This document shows, piece after piece, positions 54,857-64,000 of a stretch of 64,000 nt of DNA. Made by a program: the position numbers and the translations under genes. The notes beneath the pieces are model-generated. The model was not told the origin of the DNA. It searched no databases and worked only from the letters and a program-made list of their open reading frames with translations. Within the stretch, counting starts at the first letter, position 1. Each line of letters starts with the position of its first letter. This DNA is from Flavobacteriales bacterium (GTDB lineage: Bacteria; Bacteroidota; Bacteroidia; Flavobacteriales_F; PHOS-HE28), in assembly GCA_016710015.1 (NCBI GenBank), contig JADJLR010000002.1, forward strand, positions 496,001 through 560,000, read 5' to 3'.

Positions 54857-57800
54857 TTGCGGCGAACAACTTCCATCCTATCATGTTTACTCCTGTTCGG
54901 GGTAAGGTCCTTTGCAATGGAGGCCGGGACGGAAGCGGAGCATCGACCCGCAACCTTCTTGGCAGACCCCTGCGGAAACGGCTTTGACGCTTGGCTTCCG
55001 CATTTGGATATGACCGGAACAGTGGATGCCGATGGACTCGTTGTGCGCGGACCACTCTTGGCCCCTATTTGGGAAACAAGCATTCACGTGCTCGGCGTTG
55101 GCAGAACTGAGAGTCGGATCACCCCGTGGCTCAACAAAGGCCGTACGGTGGGATCATCACGGGTTTGTATGGAGGGAGCCGACTTCTCAGTGGAGTACTT
55201 GCTATCGGAGGAAGGGCTGCGCCAGAATTTCTTGGTGTTGGAAGCACCCCTAGGTGATGGAGCCTTGTTGATCGACTTGGAATTGAACACACTTCTTTAT
55301 CCTGAACAGGAGGACGATCACGGTATCGTATTCCGGAATGAACGGGGTACCGTGTGCCACGCCTATCGGGACTTGAAGGTCTGGGATGCGTGCGGAAAGC
55401 CCCTCTCTGCCTGCATGGAACTGGTTTCCAATGGCCAGGGCATTCGTATCCAGGTGGAGGATGGAGATGCCGTCTATCCAGTGACCGTGGATCCAGTTTC
55501 AACCACGGCCGACCGCATTCTGAACCCACCTGTTGCGGGAGGTTACTTCGGCTGGTCGACCGCGAATGCTGGTGATGTGAACGGTGATGGATATAGCGAT
55601 GTCGTTGTGGGAGCATACGATGCTGCCAACGGACAAGTCACCGAAGGATTGGTCTATGTCTATTATGGAAGCCCCACGGGGATACCTGCCGCACCTTCCG
55701 TAACACTTGAAGTGGATCAAGTGGATGCCAATTTTGGATTCTCCGTGGACGGTGCAGGCGATGTGAATGGCGATGGGTTCAGCGATGTGATCGTAGGGGC
55801 GAGTACTTGGGAGAGTACCGGTAGTCAAGATAAAGAGGGTGCTGTTTTCATCTTCCATGGATCGGCCGGCGGGTTATCCACCGTACCGAATACCATCATT
55901 GAGGCCAACGCAGCTAACAACTACATGGGCTCTAGCGTAGCTGGCTTGGGCGATATCAATGGCGACGGTTACAGCGATGTGGGTATGGGCGGCTTTCTGG
56001 CCGCTGGGGAAGGGATCGCATGGATCGCTCTTGGGTCTGCAACTGGCATCAACCCAGTGTGGCGACACCGGTTATCGCGTGGTCAGGGCGGCGCGCAGTT
56101 CGGGATACAGATAGCACCCGCAGGAGATGTGAACGGCGATGGGTTCAACGATGTGATCGTAGGTGCGCACAAATACAACTTGTTCGCACCTTTGGACGGT
56201 GCCGTGTTCATCTATCATGGAAGTGCGAATGCGTTAGGGGTCGGCCTTAATCCAGCGCCCACAACGACATTCAATACCAACGGATATAGCCTGCGAAATG
56301 GCTGGTCGGTCTCCACCGCAGGAGACGTTAACGGAGATGGCTATAGCGACATCATCATCGGCGACTGGCAGGACAATATCGGTCCTGAAGTTTATGAGGG
56401 AGTCGCTTTCGTTTATCATGGTTCCGCTGCGGGCATCGTTACCGTACCTGTTACGATCATCCAAAGCGATCAGGACAATGCCCACCTTGGGCGCAACGTC
56501 TCCACCGCAGGTGATGTCAACGGCGACGGCTACGCGGACGTGATCATCGGAGCTCCAGAATACTCGAACGGTCACACCCAAGAAGGGGCGGCATTTCTTC
56601 ATCTAGGATCCCCTACCGGGATCAGTTCATCGCCATACCGGATCTTCGATTCGAATTTGTTAAGCGGGCAGATCGCCGAATCGGTCAGCACGGCCGGTGA
56701 TGTGAATGGCGACGGATACAGCGATATGATCGTTGGCAACGGAAGGACGAGTGGTGGTCCGGTTCGGATCTACCACGGGGGGCCATCCAGTGTGCGCTCC
56801 ACGCCCAGCTTTTCACGCTCATCCGGATCGGCGGCCGCTCGACTCGGTGCTTCTGTCGCCAACGCCGGCGATGTGAATGGCGACGGATATTCCGATGCCT
56901 TGTTCGGCGCACCGGATGCCACCAACGGCCAAGCTGGCGAAGGTCAGGTATACGTTCACTACGGGGGACTTTTGGGCCTCAACCCTCTACCGTCCTTGAT
57001 CCTGGAGGCCAATTTGGCCGGGGCCGGGTACGGCACCAGCGTAGCATCCGCTGGAGACGTGAATGGAGATGGCTATTCCGATGTCGTGATCGGCTCCCCC
57101 AATGCCAATGGCACTGGACGCGCATACATCCACCACGGCGGTCCCGCTGGTCTCGGCTTTGGCGCAGCCCTGACGTTGAACGGAACACCGGGATCACTTT
57201 TCGGAGCCTCCGTGTGTACGGCCGGTGATGTGAATGCCGATGGATACGCGGATGTATTGATCGGTGCGCCTGCGGCCGATCGTGTGGAATTGCACCTCGG
57301 TTCCGCAACAGGACTGGACCCCACGCCCCATGTCACCTTCGCCCCGATCATAACGGGAGGGGGCTATGGAACTTCGGTGAGTACAGCCGGTGATGTGAAT
57401 GGCGATGGCTATTCCGATGTCATCATCGGAGCTCCGGAGTACACCAACCCGCAAGTGTTCGAAGGTGCGGCCTTTATCTATTTGGGCAACCTGACCCAAG
57501 TGCTCAATACCCCGCAACTCACGCTGGAACTGAATTTACCCGGTCGCCGCGTAGGCCAAAGCGTGGCCGGGGCCGGAGATATGACCGGCGATGGGTACTA
57601 CGAGGTCATCGTCGGAGCGCCAACTACCACTCAAGGCGAGACCGAGGAAGGCGTAGCCTATGTGCTACGGGGTTCGCCGGCCGGATCCACTGGTGCGGGC
57701 ATCATGACCATCCAAAGCAATCAAGTCGGTGCGCATTTGGGTACCAGCGTTGCCGAGGCGGGCGACGTGAACGGAGACGGCTACGCAGATGTGATCGTGG

Positions 57801-58987
57801 GTGCTCCGGATTATTCCAACGGGCAGGTGAATGAGGGGGCAGCGTGGGTGGTCCTTGGTGCCTCCACAGGTATGGGGACATCCATGGTCATTGAAGTGAA
57901 CGGAACCGGAGAACATTTCGGCACTGCAGTATCAGGTTCCGGGGATGTGGACGGAGATGGATACTCCGATGTCCTTTGTGGGGCACCCAACGCCTCACCT
58001 TCGTTGGCGAATGAAGGTCGGGTCCATCTGTTCCGAGGAAATGACGCCCTGTCCTACAATCGGCTCAGCCGCCAGTACCTCGCCGACCTCGTAAGCCCAC
58101 TTTCCACCAACAGCGACGACTTCTCCAATACCATAATGTTCGGGGTAGGCCACAGAGCGCGTAGCTCCATCCAACGCACCACGGCGAAATTGCGCTGGGA
58201 AGTGGTCCATGAGGGACAGCCATTCAGTGGCGCACCGATCACCACGAGTGTTGCCGCCGATGCCAACAGTGCCGCTTGGACCGACCTCGGACTCGCAGGT
58301 GTCGAGATCAAGGAATTGCTACCAAAGTTGGCACCCTACCTCCGGCACAAGTGGCGGGTGCGCGTGGAATATCCGATGCACAAGATGATCGATGGACAGC
58401 GTTTCAGCCGATGGTTCTATGGCTACGCTTCTGCGGTCGGGGATATCGGGATCCTCCCGATCGAGCTATTAAGCTTCGAGGGGCGACCCGTAAGGGACGG
58501 GAACCAATTGACCTGGATCACCGGTTCTGAATTGATGAGCGACCGCTTCGATGTGGAGCGCAGCCTGGATGGTGAGGCGTTCACCCTGCTTGGAACAGTT
58601 GCTGCAGCAGGACGGAGCAATCAACCCTTGGAGTACGAGTTCGTGGATACCGAACCGCCCACAGGTATCGCCTATTACCGGCTTCGCATGGTAGATACCG
58701 ATGGTTCGGAGGAATTCTCGAACACGGTGGTCGTTATGCGGAAGGGTGGCAATATGCTAGTGTTCCCTGTGCCTGTGGACGATGTGCTGAATTGGTCCGT
58801 TCCAGATGTCGAGGTCCGTACGGTGATCATCCGAGATGCATTGGGTCGACAAGTGCTCACGGCGACCCCGACCACATCAGGAATACGAAGTGCTGCATTA
58901 CAGCGTCTAGCTACGGGCACCTACTCGATCTTCCTGCTCGATCAGGCCGGGGCCATCATCGGCCGCTCCCGGTTCGTAAAGCGCTAA
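54857..58987 (+). CDS. Giant secreted FG-GAP (integrin-alpha-like) protein with T9SS tail
   Basis: A 1376-aa protein. The start is a TTG at 54857, needed to include the signal peptide (RRTTSILSCLLLFGVRSFA); no in-frame ATG precedes it. After a 210-residue N-terminal domain come 14 FG-GAP repeats, each with a GDVNGDGYSDVVVGA-type calcium-binding motif. Fourteen repeats would make two seven-bladed propellers. A linking domain (RQYLADLVSPLSTNSDDFSN) and an Ig-like fibronectin-type segment (VRDGNQLTWITGSELMSDRF) precede a T9SS sorting domain (MLVFPVPVDDVLNWSV, LATGTYSIFLLD). It is probably a calcium-dependent adhesin on the cell surface. Its stop overlaps the facing phosphomutase gene. Confidence 0.88.
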   Translation: MRRTTSILSCLLLFGVRSFAMEAGTEAEHRPATFLADPCGNGFDAWLPHLDMTGTVDADGLVVRGPLLAPIWETSIHVLGVGRTESRITPWLNKGRTVGSSRVCMEGADFSVEYLLSEEGLRQNFLVLEAPLGDGALLIDLELNTLLYPEQEDDHGIVFRNERGTVCHAYRDLKVWDACGKPLSACMELVSNGQGIRIQVEDGDAVYPVTVDPVSTTADRILNPPVAGGYFGWSTANAGDVNGDGYSDVVVGAYDAANGQVTEGLVYVYYGSPTGIPAAPSVTLEVDQVDANFGFSVDGAGDVNGDGFSDVIVGASTWESTGSQDKEGAVFIFHGSAGGLSTVPNTIIEANAANNYMGSSVAGLGDINGDGYSDVGMGGFLAAGEGIAWIALGSATGINPVWRHRLSRGQGGAQFGIQIAPAGDVNGDGFNDVIVGAHKYNLFAPLDGAVFIYHGSANALGVGLNPAPTTTFNTNGYSLRNGWSVSTAGDVNGDGYSDIIIGDWQDNIGPEVYEGVAFVYHGSAAGIVTVPVTIIQSDQDNAHLGRNVSTAGDVNGDGYADVIIGAPEYSNGHTQEGAAFLHLGSPTGISSSPYRIFDSNLLSGQIAESVSTAGDVNGDGYSDMIVGNGRTSGGPVRIYHGGPSSVRSTPSFSRSSGSAAARLGASVANAGDVNGDGYSDALFGAPDATNGQAGEGQVYVHYGGLLGLNPLPSLILEANLAGAGYGTSVASAGDVNGDGYSDVVIGSPNANGTGRAYIHHGGPAGLGFGAALTLNGTPGSLFGASVCTAGDVNADGYADVLIGAPAADRVELHLGSATGLDPTPHVTFAPIITGGGYGTSVSTAGDVNGDGYSDVIIGAPEYTNPQVFEGAAFIYLGNLTQVLNTPQLTLELNLPGRRVGQSVAGAGDMTGDGYYEVIVGAPTTTQGETEEGVAYVLRGSPAGSTGAGIMTIQSNQVGAHLGTSVAEAGDVNGDGYADVIVGAPDYSNGQVNEGAAWVVLGASTGMGTSMVIEVNGTGEHFGTAVSGSGDVDGDGYSDVLCGAPNASPSLANEGRVHLFRGNDALSYNRLSRQYLADLVSPLSTNSDDFSNTIMFGVGHRARSSIQRTTAKLRWEVVHEGQPFSGAPITTSVAADANSAAWTDLGLAGVEIKELLPKLAPYLRHKWRVRVEYPMHKMIDGQRFSRWFYGYASAVGDIGILPIELLSFEGRPVRDGNQLTWITGSELMSDRFDVERSLDGEAFTLLGTVAAAGRSNQPLEYEFVDTEPPTGIAYYRLRMVDTDGSEEFSNTVVVMRKGGNMLVFPVPVDDVLNWSVPDVEVRTVIIRDALGRQVLTATPTTSGIRSAALQRLATGTYSIFLLDQAGAIIGRSRFVKR

Positions 58988-60390
58988 GCTCCGATCGCCT
59001 TCTGGCAATCCGCTAGGATCTTCCGCGCATTCGCCAGAGTATCCGATTCCGCGTAGCAACGCAGTACCGGTTCCGTACCGCTCGCCCGGATCATCATCCA
59101 TTGCTCGTTGTCAAAGTGGAACTTGTAACCATCGATGGTTTCCACACTGCGAACGACCCGGTCCCCGATCTGCTTGTACGCTCCTTCTTCGCAGGCCTTC
59201 AATACCTGCTGCTTCAACGCTTCGCTGATGTGCAGGTCATTGCGCTCGTATTTGAACGGACCCACGATCGCATAGACCTCATCGATCAGATCGTCCAAGC
59301 TCTTCCCGCTCTTCGCCATGAACTCCCAAATGGTCAACCCCATCCAGATGCCATCGCGCTCGGGAATGTGCCCTTTAATGGCGATGCCGCCGCTTTCTTC
59401 ACCACCCAGCAACACATCCTCTTTGATCATGATGCCGCAGATCCACTTGAAGCCGATCTTGGTGACCTGGTATTCCAGTCCGTAATACTCACACAGCTTC
59501 TTCACTTTGGGTGTGGTGCTCACTGCCACCACCACCTTTCCGGTGAATTTCTTGTACTTCACCAGATAGTGGATCAACAGCAGGATGATGTGGTGCGAGT
59601 CGATGAACTCTCCCTTGCCGTTGTATAGGCCGATCCGATCCGCATCACCATCGGTGGCGAGTCCGCAATCGATACCCCCCTTCTTGATCAAGTTGGCGAA
59701 CTCTTGCAGGTTCTTATCGATAGGCTCGGGTGCCTGCCCTTGGAAGGACGGATCGTACTCGCAATGCAAGAGGGTCGCATCCGGCAATATCCGCTTGATC
59801 ACATTCTGCCCGGATCCCCACATGGCATCGTAACCCCATTTCTGGCCGCACTCCCGGATCGCCTTCATATCGAAATTGGCTTCCACATGATCCACGAACA
59901 TCGTTTCCAGATCGATGTCCTTCAACAGGCCCTCCTTCTGTGCTTTCTTCAGATCGATCGCCGCCAGGTCAAGCCCATGTTCGGTCGGTATCATGTCCTC
60001 CACTTCTTGCACATGCTCAGGGATCAGCGGACCACCGTAAATGCCTTTCAGCTTGTACCCGTTGTAGCTCGGAGGATTATGGCTGGCTGTAAGGATCACA
60101 CCCATCGCGCTCTTGCGGTTGAAAGCGCCCAAGGAGACCATCGGTGTGCTTACGAAGCCCTTGGCCAAGTGGACTGTGATGCCATGTTGGATGAACACCT
60201 TCGCAGCCGTTGCGGCGAACAACTCGCCTGCAAAGCGGCAATCGTGGCCCAATACGATGCTGGGCTTATCCGGGAATTCGCGCTTCACCCATTGGGCAAC
60301 GGCTACGCTCACGCGCGCCACGTTGTCCACCGTGAATTCCTGCGCGATGATGGCGCGCCATCCGTCCGTACCGAACTTGATCTTGGTCAT
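58984..60390 (-). CDS. Phosphoglucomutase/phosphomannomutase family enzyme
   Basis: A 468-aa alpha-D-phosphohexomutase. The ATG at 60390 starts MTKIKFGTDGWRAIIAQEFT; the longer frame upstream translates the MITE-like repeat. The active-site loop TASHNPPSYNGYK holds the phosphoserine, DGDADRIG binds Mg, GGEESGG is the sugar-binding loop and RASGTEPVLR binds phosphate. It interconverts hexose 1- and 6-phosphates for envelope sugar synthesis. Length and motif order are normal. Confidence 0.93.
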   Translation of the reverse strand: MTKIKFGTDGWRAIIAQEFTVDNVARVSVAVAQWVKREFPDKPSIVLGHDCRFAGELFAATAAKVFIQHGITVHLAKGFVSTPMVSLGAFNRKSAMGVILTASHNPPSYNGYKLKGIYGGPLIPEHVQEVEDMIPTEHGLDLAAIDLKKAQKEGLLKDIDLETMFVDHVEANFDMKAIRECGQKWGYDAMWGSGQNVIKRILPDATLLHCEYDPSFQGQAPEPIDKNLQEFANLIKKGGIDCGLATDGDADRIGLYNGKGEFIDSHHIILLLIHYLVKYKKFTGKVVVAVSTTPKVKKLCEYYGLEYQVTKIGFKWICGIMIKEDVLLGGEESGGIAIKGHIPERDGIWMGLTIWEFMAKSGKSLDDLIDEVYAIVGPFKYERNDLHISEALKQQVLKACEEGAYKQIGDRVVRSVETIDGYKFHFDNEQWMMIRASGTEPVLRCYAESDTLANARKILADCQKAIGA

Positions 60391-60449
60391 GATGTGTTTT
60401 GCTTTCCTACAACGAGCCGCGAAATTAGGATCCTCCGCCGAAGCAACAG

Positions 60450-60705
60450 GATTTTGACACAGGGCTATCGCCTCTAATTTTCTGCGACCCCGCTGGGGTC
60501 GTTCTCCCATCGGGGGGCATTTTCTGATTTCTGTGACCCCTCTGGGGTCAGACGCAGCACTGGTCATTCTCCTTGTGGGTTGACCCCAGAGGGGTCACAG
60601 AGAATAGAATTCGAGTCGGACGAACGTGTACTACCCCAGCGGGGTCGCAGAAACAACAGACCTGGTGCGGAATGTATTTAGAGGCGATAGCCCTGGACTT
60701 TGACC
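60450..60705. mobile_element. MITE-like element with 18-bp terminal inverted repeats and four nested palindromes
   Basis: Terminal repeat CAGGGCTATCGCCTCTAA at 60460-60477 faces its perfect complement at 60678-60695. Flanks GATTTTGACA (60450-60459) and GACTTTGACC (60696-60705) match at 8 of 10 bases, a plausible aged target duplication. Inside are four GACCCC-N3-GGGGTC-type palindromes at 60486, 60535, 60582 and about 60632, arranged as mirror pairs with matching flanks, so the whole unit can fold as one long cruciform. No transposase gene. It fills the space between the phosphomutase start and the mltG stop. Confidence 0.8.
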
Positions 60706-60708
60706 GTT

Positions 60709-61746
60709 TCACCGGTAGATCCGGCGTTCATTCAACGCACGTTGATAGCGTCTGGCATACACCAGATGCTGCGCATAGCTCTTCGAGAATTCCGAATGAC
60801 CACTGAGGTCGGCGCGGGCACAGAAGTACAAGAAGTCGTGCTTTTCCGCCTGAAGCACTGCATTGATGGAGCGCGCTTCGGGCATGTTGATCGGCCCTGG
60901 CGGTAAACCCAGATTCTTGTACGTATTGTATGGCGAATCCACCGTCTTGTCCCGATCCAGGATGCGCGATATACTGTCCAGACCCAAGGCATACTTCAAC
61001 GTGGGGTCCGCCTGCAATGGCATACCGATCCGAAGGCGGTTCAGGTAGACCCCAGCGATCCTTGAAGCATCGGAGCGTTGCACGGTCTCGGCTTGCACGA
61101 TGGAAGCCAAGGTGGACACTTCGATGGGTTCCAAGCCCAAGGCCTTCGCCCTCGCCGACCGATCGGAATTCCAGAATGCATCGTACTCCCGCTTCATGCG
61201 TTCCACGAATCGCTCCGGCGTGGTGGTCCACCAGAATTCGTACGTATCCGGAATGAACAGACCAATGAAGGTCCGTTCGTTCAGCCCAGCCGAATGCTGG
61301 ACCTCCGGATCTTGGAAGGCCTTAATGAAAGCCGCCGAATCCGGCTCCAACCGCTGTGCAAGGAGACCCGCGAGATCACGCAAGTTCTTCACGTTGGTGA
61401 AAGTGACCTTCACAGGCTCTTGTTCTCCAGCGCGAAGTTTGTTCACCAATGCATTCATACCGATGCCATTCGGCAAGCGATAACGTCCGGCTTTTACGCG
61501 ATCCACGTAATTCTTCCGCTCACACAGCCAACGGAACGCCACTTCGTCCTGGATCGCGCCCAAGTTCTTCAAGCTATCCACCACCTGATCGAATCCGGCT
61601 CCTTGTGGAATGTACAGGACCACACTTTCCTCGGTGAAGGCAGCGCTCGGTCCAGTGATCTTCCTCCATCCCCAATATCCGCATGCTATGGCAACGAGAA
61701 CGGCCAGTATCCCGACCCCTCCGACCACCCGTTTCTTGCGCGCCAT
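60709..61746 (-). CDS. mltG: Endolytic murein transglycosylase MltG
   Basis: A 345-aa inner-membrane enzyme that cuts nascent glycan strands and helps set their length. The ATG at 61746 lies two bases after the dapF stop; a GTG at 61752 overlapping that stop is possible. One N-terminal helix (VVGGVGILAVLVAIACGYWG), a LysM-like segment, and the YceG domain with catalytic Glu220 in STLASIVQAETVQRSD, plus DSPYNTYKNLGLPPGPI and HSEFSKSYAQH. All family motifs are present. Confidence 0.93.
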   Translation of the reverse strand: MARKKRVVGGVGILAVLVAIACGYWGWRKITGPSAAFTEESVVLYIPQGAGFDQVVDSLKNLGAIQDEVAFRWLCERKNYVDRVKAGRYRLPNGIGMNALVNKLRAGEQEPVKVTFTNVKNLRDLAGLLAQRLEPDSAAFIKAFQDPEVQHSAGLNERTFIGLFIPDTYEFWWTTTPERFVERMKREYDAFWNSDRSARAKALGLEPIEVSTLASIVQAETVQRSDASRIAGVYLNRLRIGMPLQADPTLKYALGLDSISRILDRDKTVDSPYNTYKNLGLPPGPINMPEARSINAVLQAEKHDFLYFCARADLSGHSEFSKSYAQHLVYARRYQRALNERRIYR

Positions 61747-61748
61747 GT

Positions 61749-62567
61749 TCACACGTTCATGGTACCCGTGAATACCGGCATCACAGGGCCGATCAACATC
61801 ACCCGATCAGGCTCCTTCCCTTCCGCGACCTGTTCGACCTCAACGCGCAAACGGCCACCACGTGTATGAACGTCCACCGAATTCCCTTGGGCCTTTCCGC
61901 GATGGATCGCATCCAGCGCAGCGGCCGTGACCCCGGTTCCACAACTCAACGTTTCCGCCTCAACGCCGCGTTCATAAGTGCGCATCCGAAGAAGGCGTTC
62001 CGACGAGTCCCATTGCACGAAGTTCACGTTGACCCCAGCTTCGCGAAATCGAGGACCATAACGGTGCAGGTGGGCTTCTTCAATGATCGAGACCTTCTCT
62101 GGATCCTGCACCCAGACCAGCAAGTGCGGCGATCCCGTATCCAGAAGGTCAACGTGCTCGCTTATGGTTTCCGGCTTTCTCGGAGGACGCATGCTGATCC
62201 CGACCTCCAATTCACCCGTGACCTCCGCGTTGTGGTCACCATCGATCGCGCTGAAGGACGCACTGCGATGCTCCCCCGTAACGGACCTCGGGTCATCGCC
62301 TACGAGTTCTCGCCAGAATGCGAACGCACAACGACTTCCATTGCCACAGAAGCTTTGGCTGGCATCCGGGTTGAAGAATTCCATGTGAAAGTCACGGCCC
62401 TCCTGTCCAGCTTGGAGGAGGATCAAGCCATCGCTACCAATGCCCAAATGGCGATCGCATAAGTGCTTGATCAAAGCGAGATCCTCTGTCGGAAACGCTC
62501 CCGACCGATCATCGATCAGAACGAAGTCGTTCCCCGCTCCTTGCCATTTGCTGAATCGCAGTTCCAT
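61749..62567 (-). CDS. dapF: Diaminopimelate epimerase
   Basis: Converts LL- to meso-diaminopimelate for peptidoglycan and lysine synthesis; 272 aa. The two catalytic cysteines are seen: C74 in SFCGNGSRC and C209 in LSCGTGVTA. FSKWQGAGNDFVLID and GIGSDGLILL are typical N-terminal motifs, and NFVQWDSSERLLRMRTYERG is the second-half motif. It is coupled to mltG downstream, giving a small peptidoglycan operon. Confidence 0.94.
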   Translation of the reverse strand: MELRFSKWQGAGNDFVLIDDRSGAFPTEDLALIKHLCDRHLGIGSDGLILLQAGQEGRDFHMEFFNPDASQSFCGNGSRCAFAFWRELVGDDPRSVTGEHRSASFSAIDGDHNAEVTGELEVGISMRPPRKPETISEHVDLLDTGSPHLLVWVQDPEKVSIIEEAHLHRYGPRFREAGVNVNFVQWDSSERLLRMRTYERGVEAETLSCGTGVTAAALDAIHRGKAQGNSVDVHTRGGRLRVEVEQVAEGKEPDRVMLIGPVMPVFTGTMNV

Positions 62568-62713
62568 CCGTCGTCAAATATCGGGCTCCGAGGCCGCATT
62601 CTCGGATCAACACATTTTAACGTGACAAGGTGATACTTCCGCGCTGCCAAAACGTTCCCTACTATATGGCAGGCACGAACTTTGACCCAACGCACCAAAC
62701 ATCGATGACCATT

Positions 62714-64000
62714 ATGAAACGTGCACTCGGATACTTCGCTATGGGGCTGGCTGGCGCACTGATCGCGCTGACCGTACATGATCGTACTCGATCCAGCACC
62801 CAGCTCTCTTCCAACCCGACCCCGGTCGAAACACCACAGGTACGTTACGTGAACCTAGCGAACCCCACCGGTGGCACCACTGCGGCGTTGGATTTCACCT
62901 ATGCTTCCGAAGCCACTGTGAACGCGGTGGTCCACGTGACCACTGAAACCGCAGTGAACGTGCGCGATCCTTTCGCTGATTTCTTCTGGGGTTATCGTGC
63001 GCCGCAACAACAACAGCTACGGCAAGGTGCTGGAAGCGGTGTCATCATAAGCGCTGATGGCTACATCGTGACGAATAACCATGTGGTGGAAGGTGCAGAT
63101 AAGATCAGCGTCCATTTGAACGATAACCGCATGTATGAGGGCAAACTGATCGGTCGTGACCCAAGTACGGACCTGGCCTTGTTGAAGATCGATGCTTCCG
63201 ATCTGGCCACTGTGCCATACGGGAATAGCGATGCCGTCCGTGTGGGAGAATGGGTCTTGGCGGTGGGAAATCCGATGAACCTGACCAGCACCGTCACGGC
63301 GGGGATCGTCAGTGCAAAGGCCCGCAATATCAATTTGCTCCAGTATGATGCATCGCGCGACATCTTCCCGCTGGAATCCTTCATTCAGACCGATGCTGCG
63401 GTGAACCCCGGCAACAGCGGTGGTGCCTTGGTGAATGTGAGTGGTGAATTGGTAGGCATCAACACGGCCATTGCAAGCACCACAGGCATGTACACCGGGT
63501 ATTCGTTCGCGATCCCGGTGAATATCGTCCAGAAGGTCGCGAACGATCTGCTGGAATTCGGTAGCGTACAGCGCGCCTACATCGGGGTAAGTATTCGGGA
63601 TATCGACCAAGTTCTCGCGAATGAAGTCGGCTTGGACCGGATCCGTGGCGTGTACGTGAACGGGATCACCGACGGTGGTGCTGCACAGCATGCGGGTATG
63701 AAGACCGGCGACGTGATCGTGAAGGTGGGCAGCATCGACGTGAATAACGTTCCACAGCTACAGGAACAGATGGCCAAGTTCCGGCCGGGCAACAAGGTTC
63801 CCGTTACCGTGCTTCGCAACGGCCAAGAACAAGTCTTCGATATGACCTTGCGAGGACGAGAAGGGACCACCGTGGCACGCGTGGAGGAGCCTAGGTCCAT
63901 TTCCAGTACACTTGGGGCCGAATTCCAAGCGGTGACCAAGGATGAACTGAACGCACTGAAGCTGGACCACGGGGTGAAGGTCACGACGATCAATGGCGGC
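62714..64000 (+). CDS. degP: HtrA/DegP-type periplasmic serine protease (3' end outside window)
   Basis: The first 429 codons of a trypsin-fold PDZ protease, open to the window end. The ATG at 62714 (MKRALGYFAMGLAGALIALT) opens a signal anchor; an ATG three codons upstream (62705) is equivalent. The triad is H123 in TNNHVVEGA, D153 in DPSTDLALLKI and S235 in NPGNSGGAL. A first PDZ domain follows from about residue 290 (AYIGVSIRDID, GVYVNGITDGGAAQHAGMKT, GDVIVKVG), and the start of a second is cut by the window edge. It degrades misfolded envelope proteins. It is divergent from dapF. Confidence 0.92.
   Translation, partial: MKRALGYFAMGLAGALIALTVHDRTRSSTQLSSNPTPVETPQVRYVNLANPTGGTTAALDFTYASEATVNAVVHVTTETAVNVRDPFADFFWGYRAPQQQQLRQGAGSGVIISADGYIVTNNHVVEGADKISVHLNDNRMYEGKLIGRDPSTDLALLKIDASDLATVPYGNSDAVRVGEWVLAVGNPMNLTSTVTAGIVSAKARNINLLQYDASRDIFPLESFIQTDAAVNPGNSGGALVNVSGELVGINTAIASTTGMYTGYSFAIPVNIVQKVANDLLEFGSVQRAYIGVSIRDIDQVLANEVGLDRIRGVYVNGITDGGAAQHAGMKTGDVIVKVGSIDVNNVPQLQEQMAKFRPGNKVPVTVLRNGQEQVFDMTLRGREGTTVARVEEPRSISSTLGAEFQAVTKDELNALKLDHGVKVTTINGG

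Noticed and set aside
58984..60567. Longer start for the phosphomutase at 60567
   Set aside because: The extra residues translate the palindromic MITE-like element; MTKIKFGTDGWRA at 60390 is the canonical N-terminus.

Overview
The window looks like a chromosomal segment of a GC-rich member of the Bacteroidota, most likely a Flavobacteriales-type lineage. Supporting signs are eight secreted proteins ending in type IX secretion (T9SS) sorting domains, a TonB-dependent receptor with its DUF4249 lipoprotein, the fused E1 alpha/beta 2-oxoacid dehydrogenase, HYC_CC_PP and DUF5676 proteins, and Bacteroidota-type -7 promoter boxes (TAnnTTTG). No rRNA operon, prophage, intact insertion sequence or CRISPR array was seen. 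Family names come from recognising motifs by eye; no database search was possible.

Layout. 0-6 kb: end of an ABC-permease/M1 peptidase fusion and a short-type DNA polymerase III alpha subunit carrying three in-frame repeat insertions. 5.9-14.1 kb: a surface/secretion region with a cupredoxin, an alpha-toroid protein, an OB-fold protein, a carbohydrate-binding-like protein, a delta-60 propeller and a ThuA protein, broken up by an integrase remnant, an orphan T9SS tail and a repeat island at 10.5-11.4 kb. 14.5-23.9 kb: one plus-strand copper/silver efflux operon (HYC_CC_PP, CusA, TolC-like, metal-binding lipoprotein, DUF5676, CopB-type ATPase, CusB) that carries six apparent single-base indels. 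24.0-30.2 kb: a duplicated 136-bp typA tail, a four-gene minus-strand envelope cluster with two zinc-ribbon proteins, and frameshifted typA. 30.4-42 kb: tRNA-Arg(CCG), an S4 protein, a PDZ protein, a holin-like protein, a toxin-antitoxin pair between two related repeat elements, AIM24, E1 dehydrogenase, hydrolase, thioredoxin-like and M1 peptidase genes, then a GIY-YIG gene with tRNA-Pro(GGG) and four tandem tRNA-like repeats. 42-54.8 kb: TonB receptor/DUF4249, thioredoxin reductase, several uncharacterised proteins, an SGNH hydrolase, RNase P RNA, Smr and NUDIX proteins. 54.8-64 kb: a 14-repeat FG-GAP surface protein, a phosphohexomutase, a nested-palindrome MITE-like element, mltG, dapF and the start of an HtrA/DegP protease.

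How the genes work together. The efflux operon combines periplasm-to-outside export (CusCBA type) with cytoplasm-to-periplasm export (CopB type) and small metal-binding accessories. mltG-dapF serve peptidoglycan synthesis, and DegP and the PDZ protein act in envelope quality control. TrxB, the Trx-like protein and the cupredoxin are redox functions. The surface proteins would be exported by a T9SS encoded elsewhere.

The most unusual material is non-coding. There is a GIY-YIG/tRNA-Pro/tRNA-like tandem cassette, a family of heptanucleotide-period elements with a different heptamer at each locus, a nested-palindrome element with terminal inverted repeats, and two cases where only the 3' tail of a gene has been duplicated.
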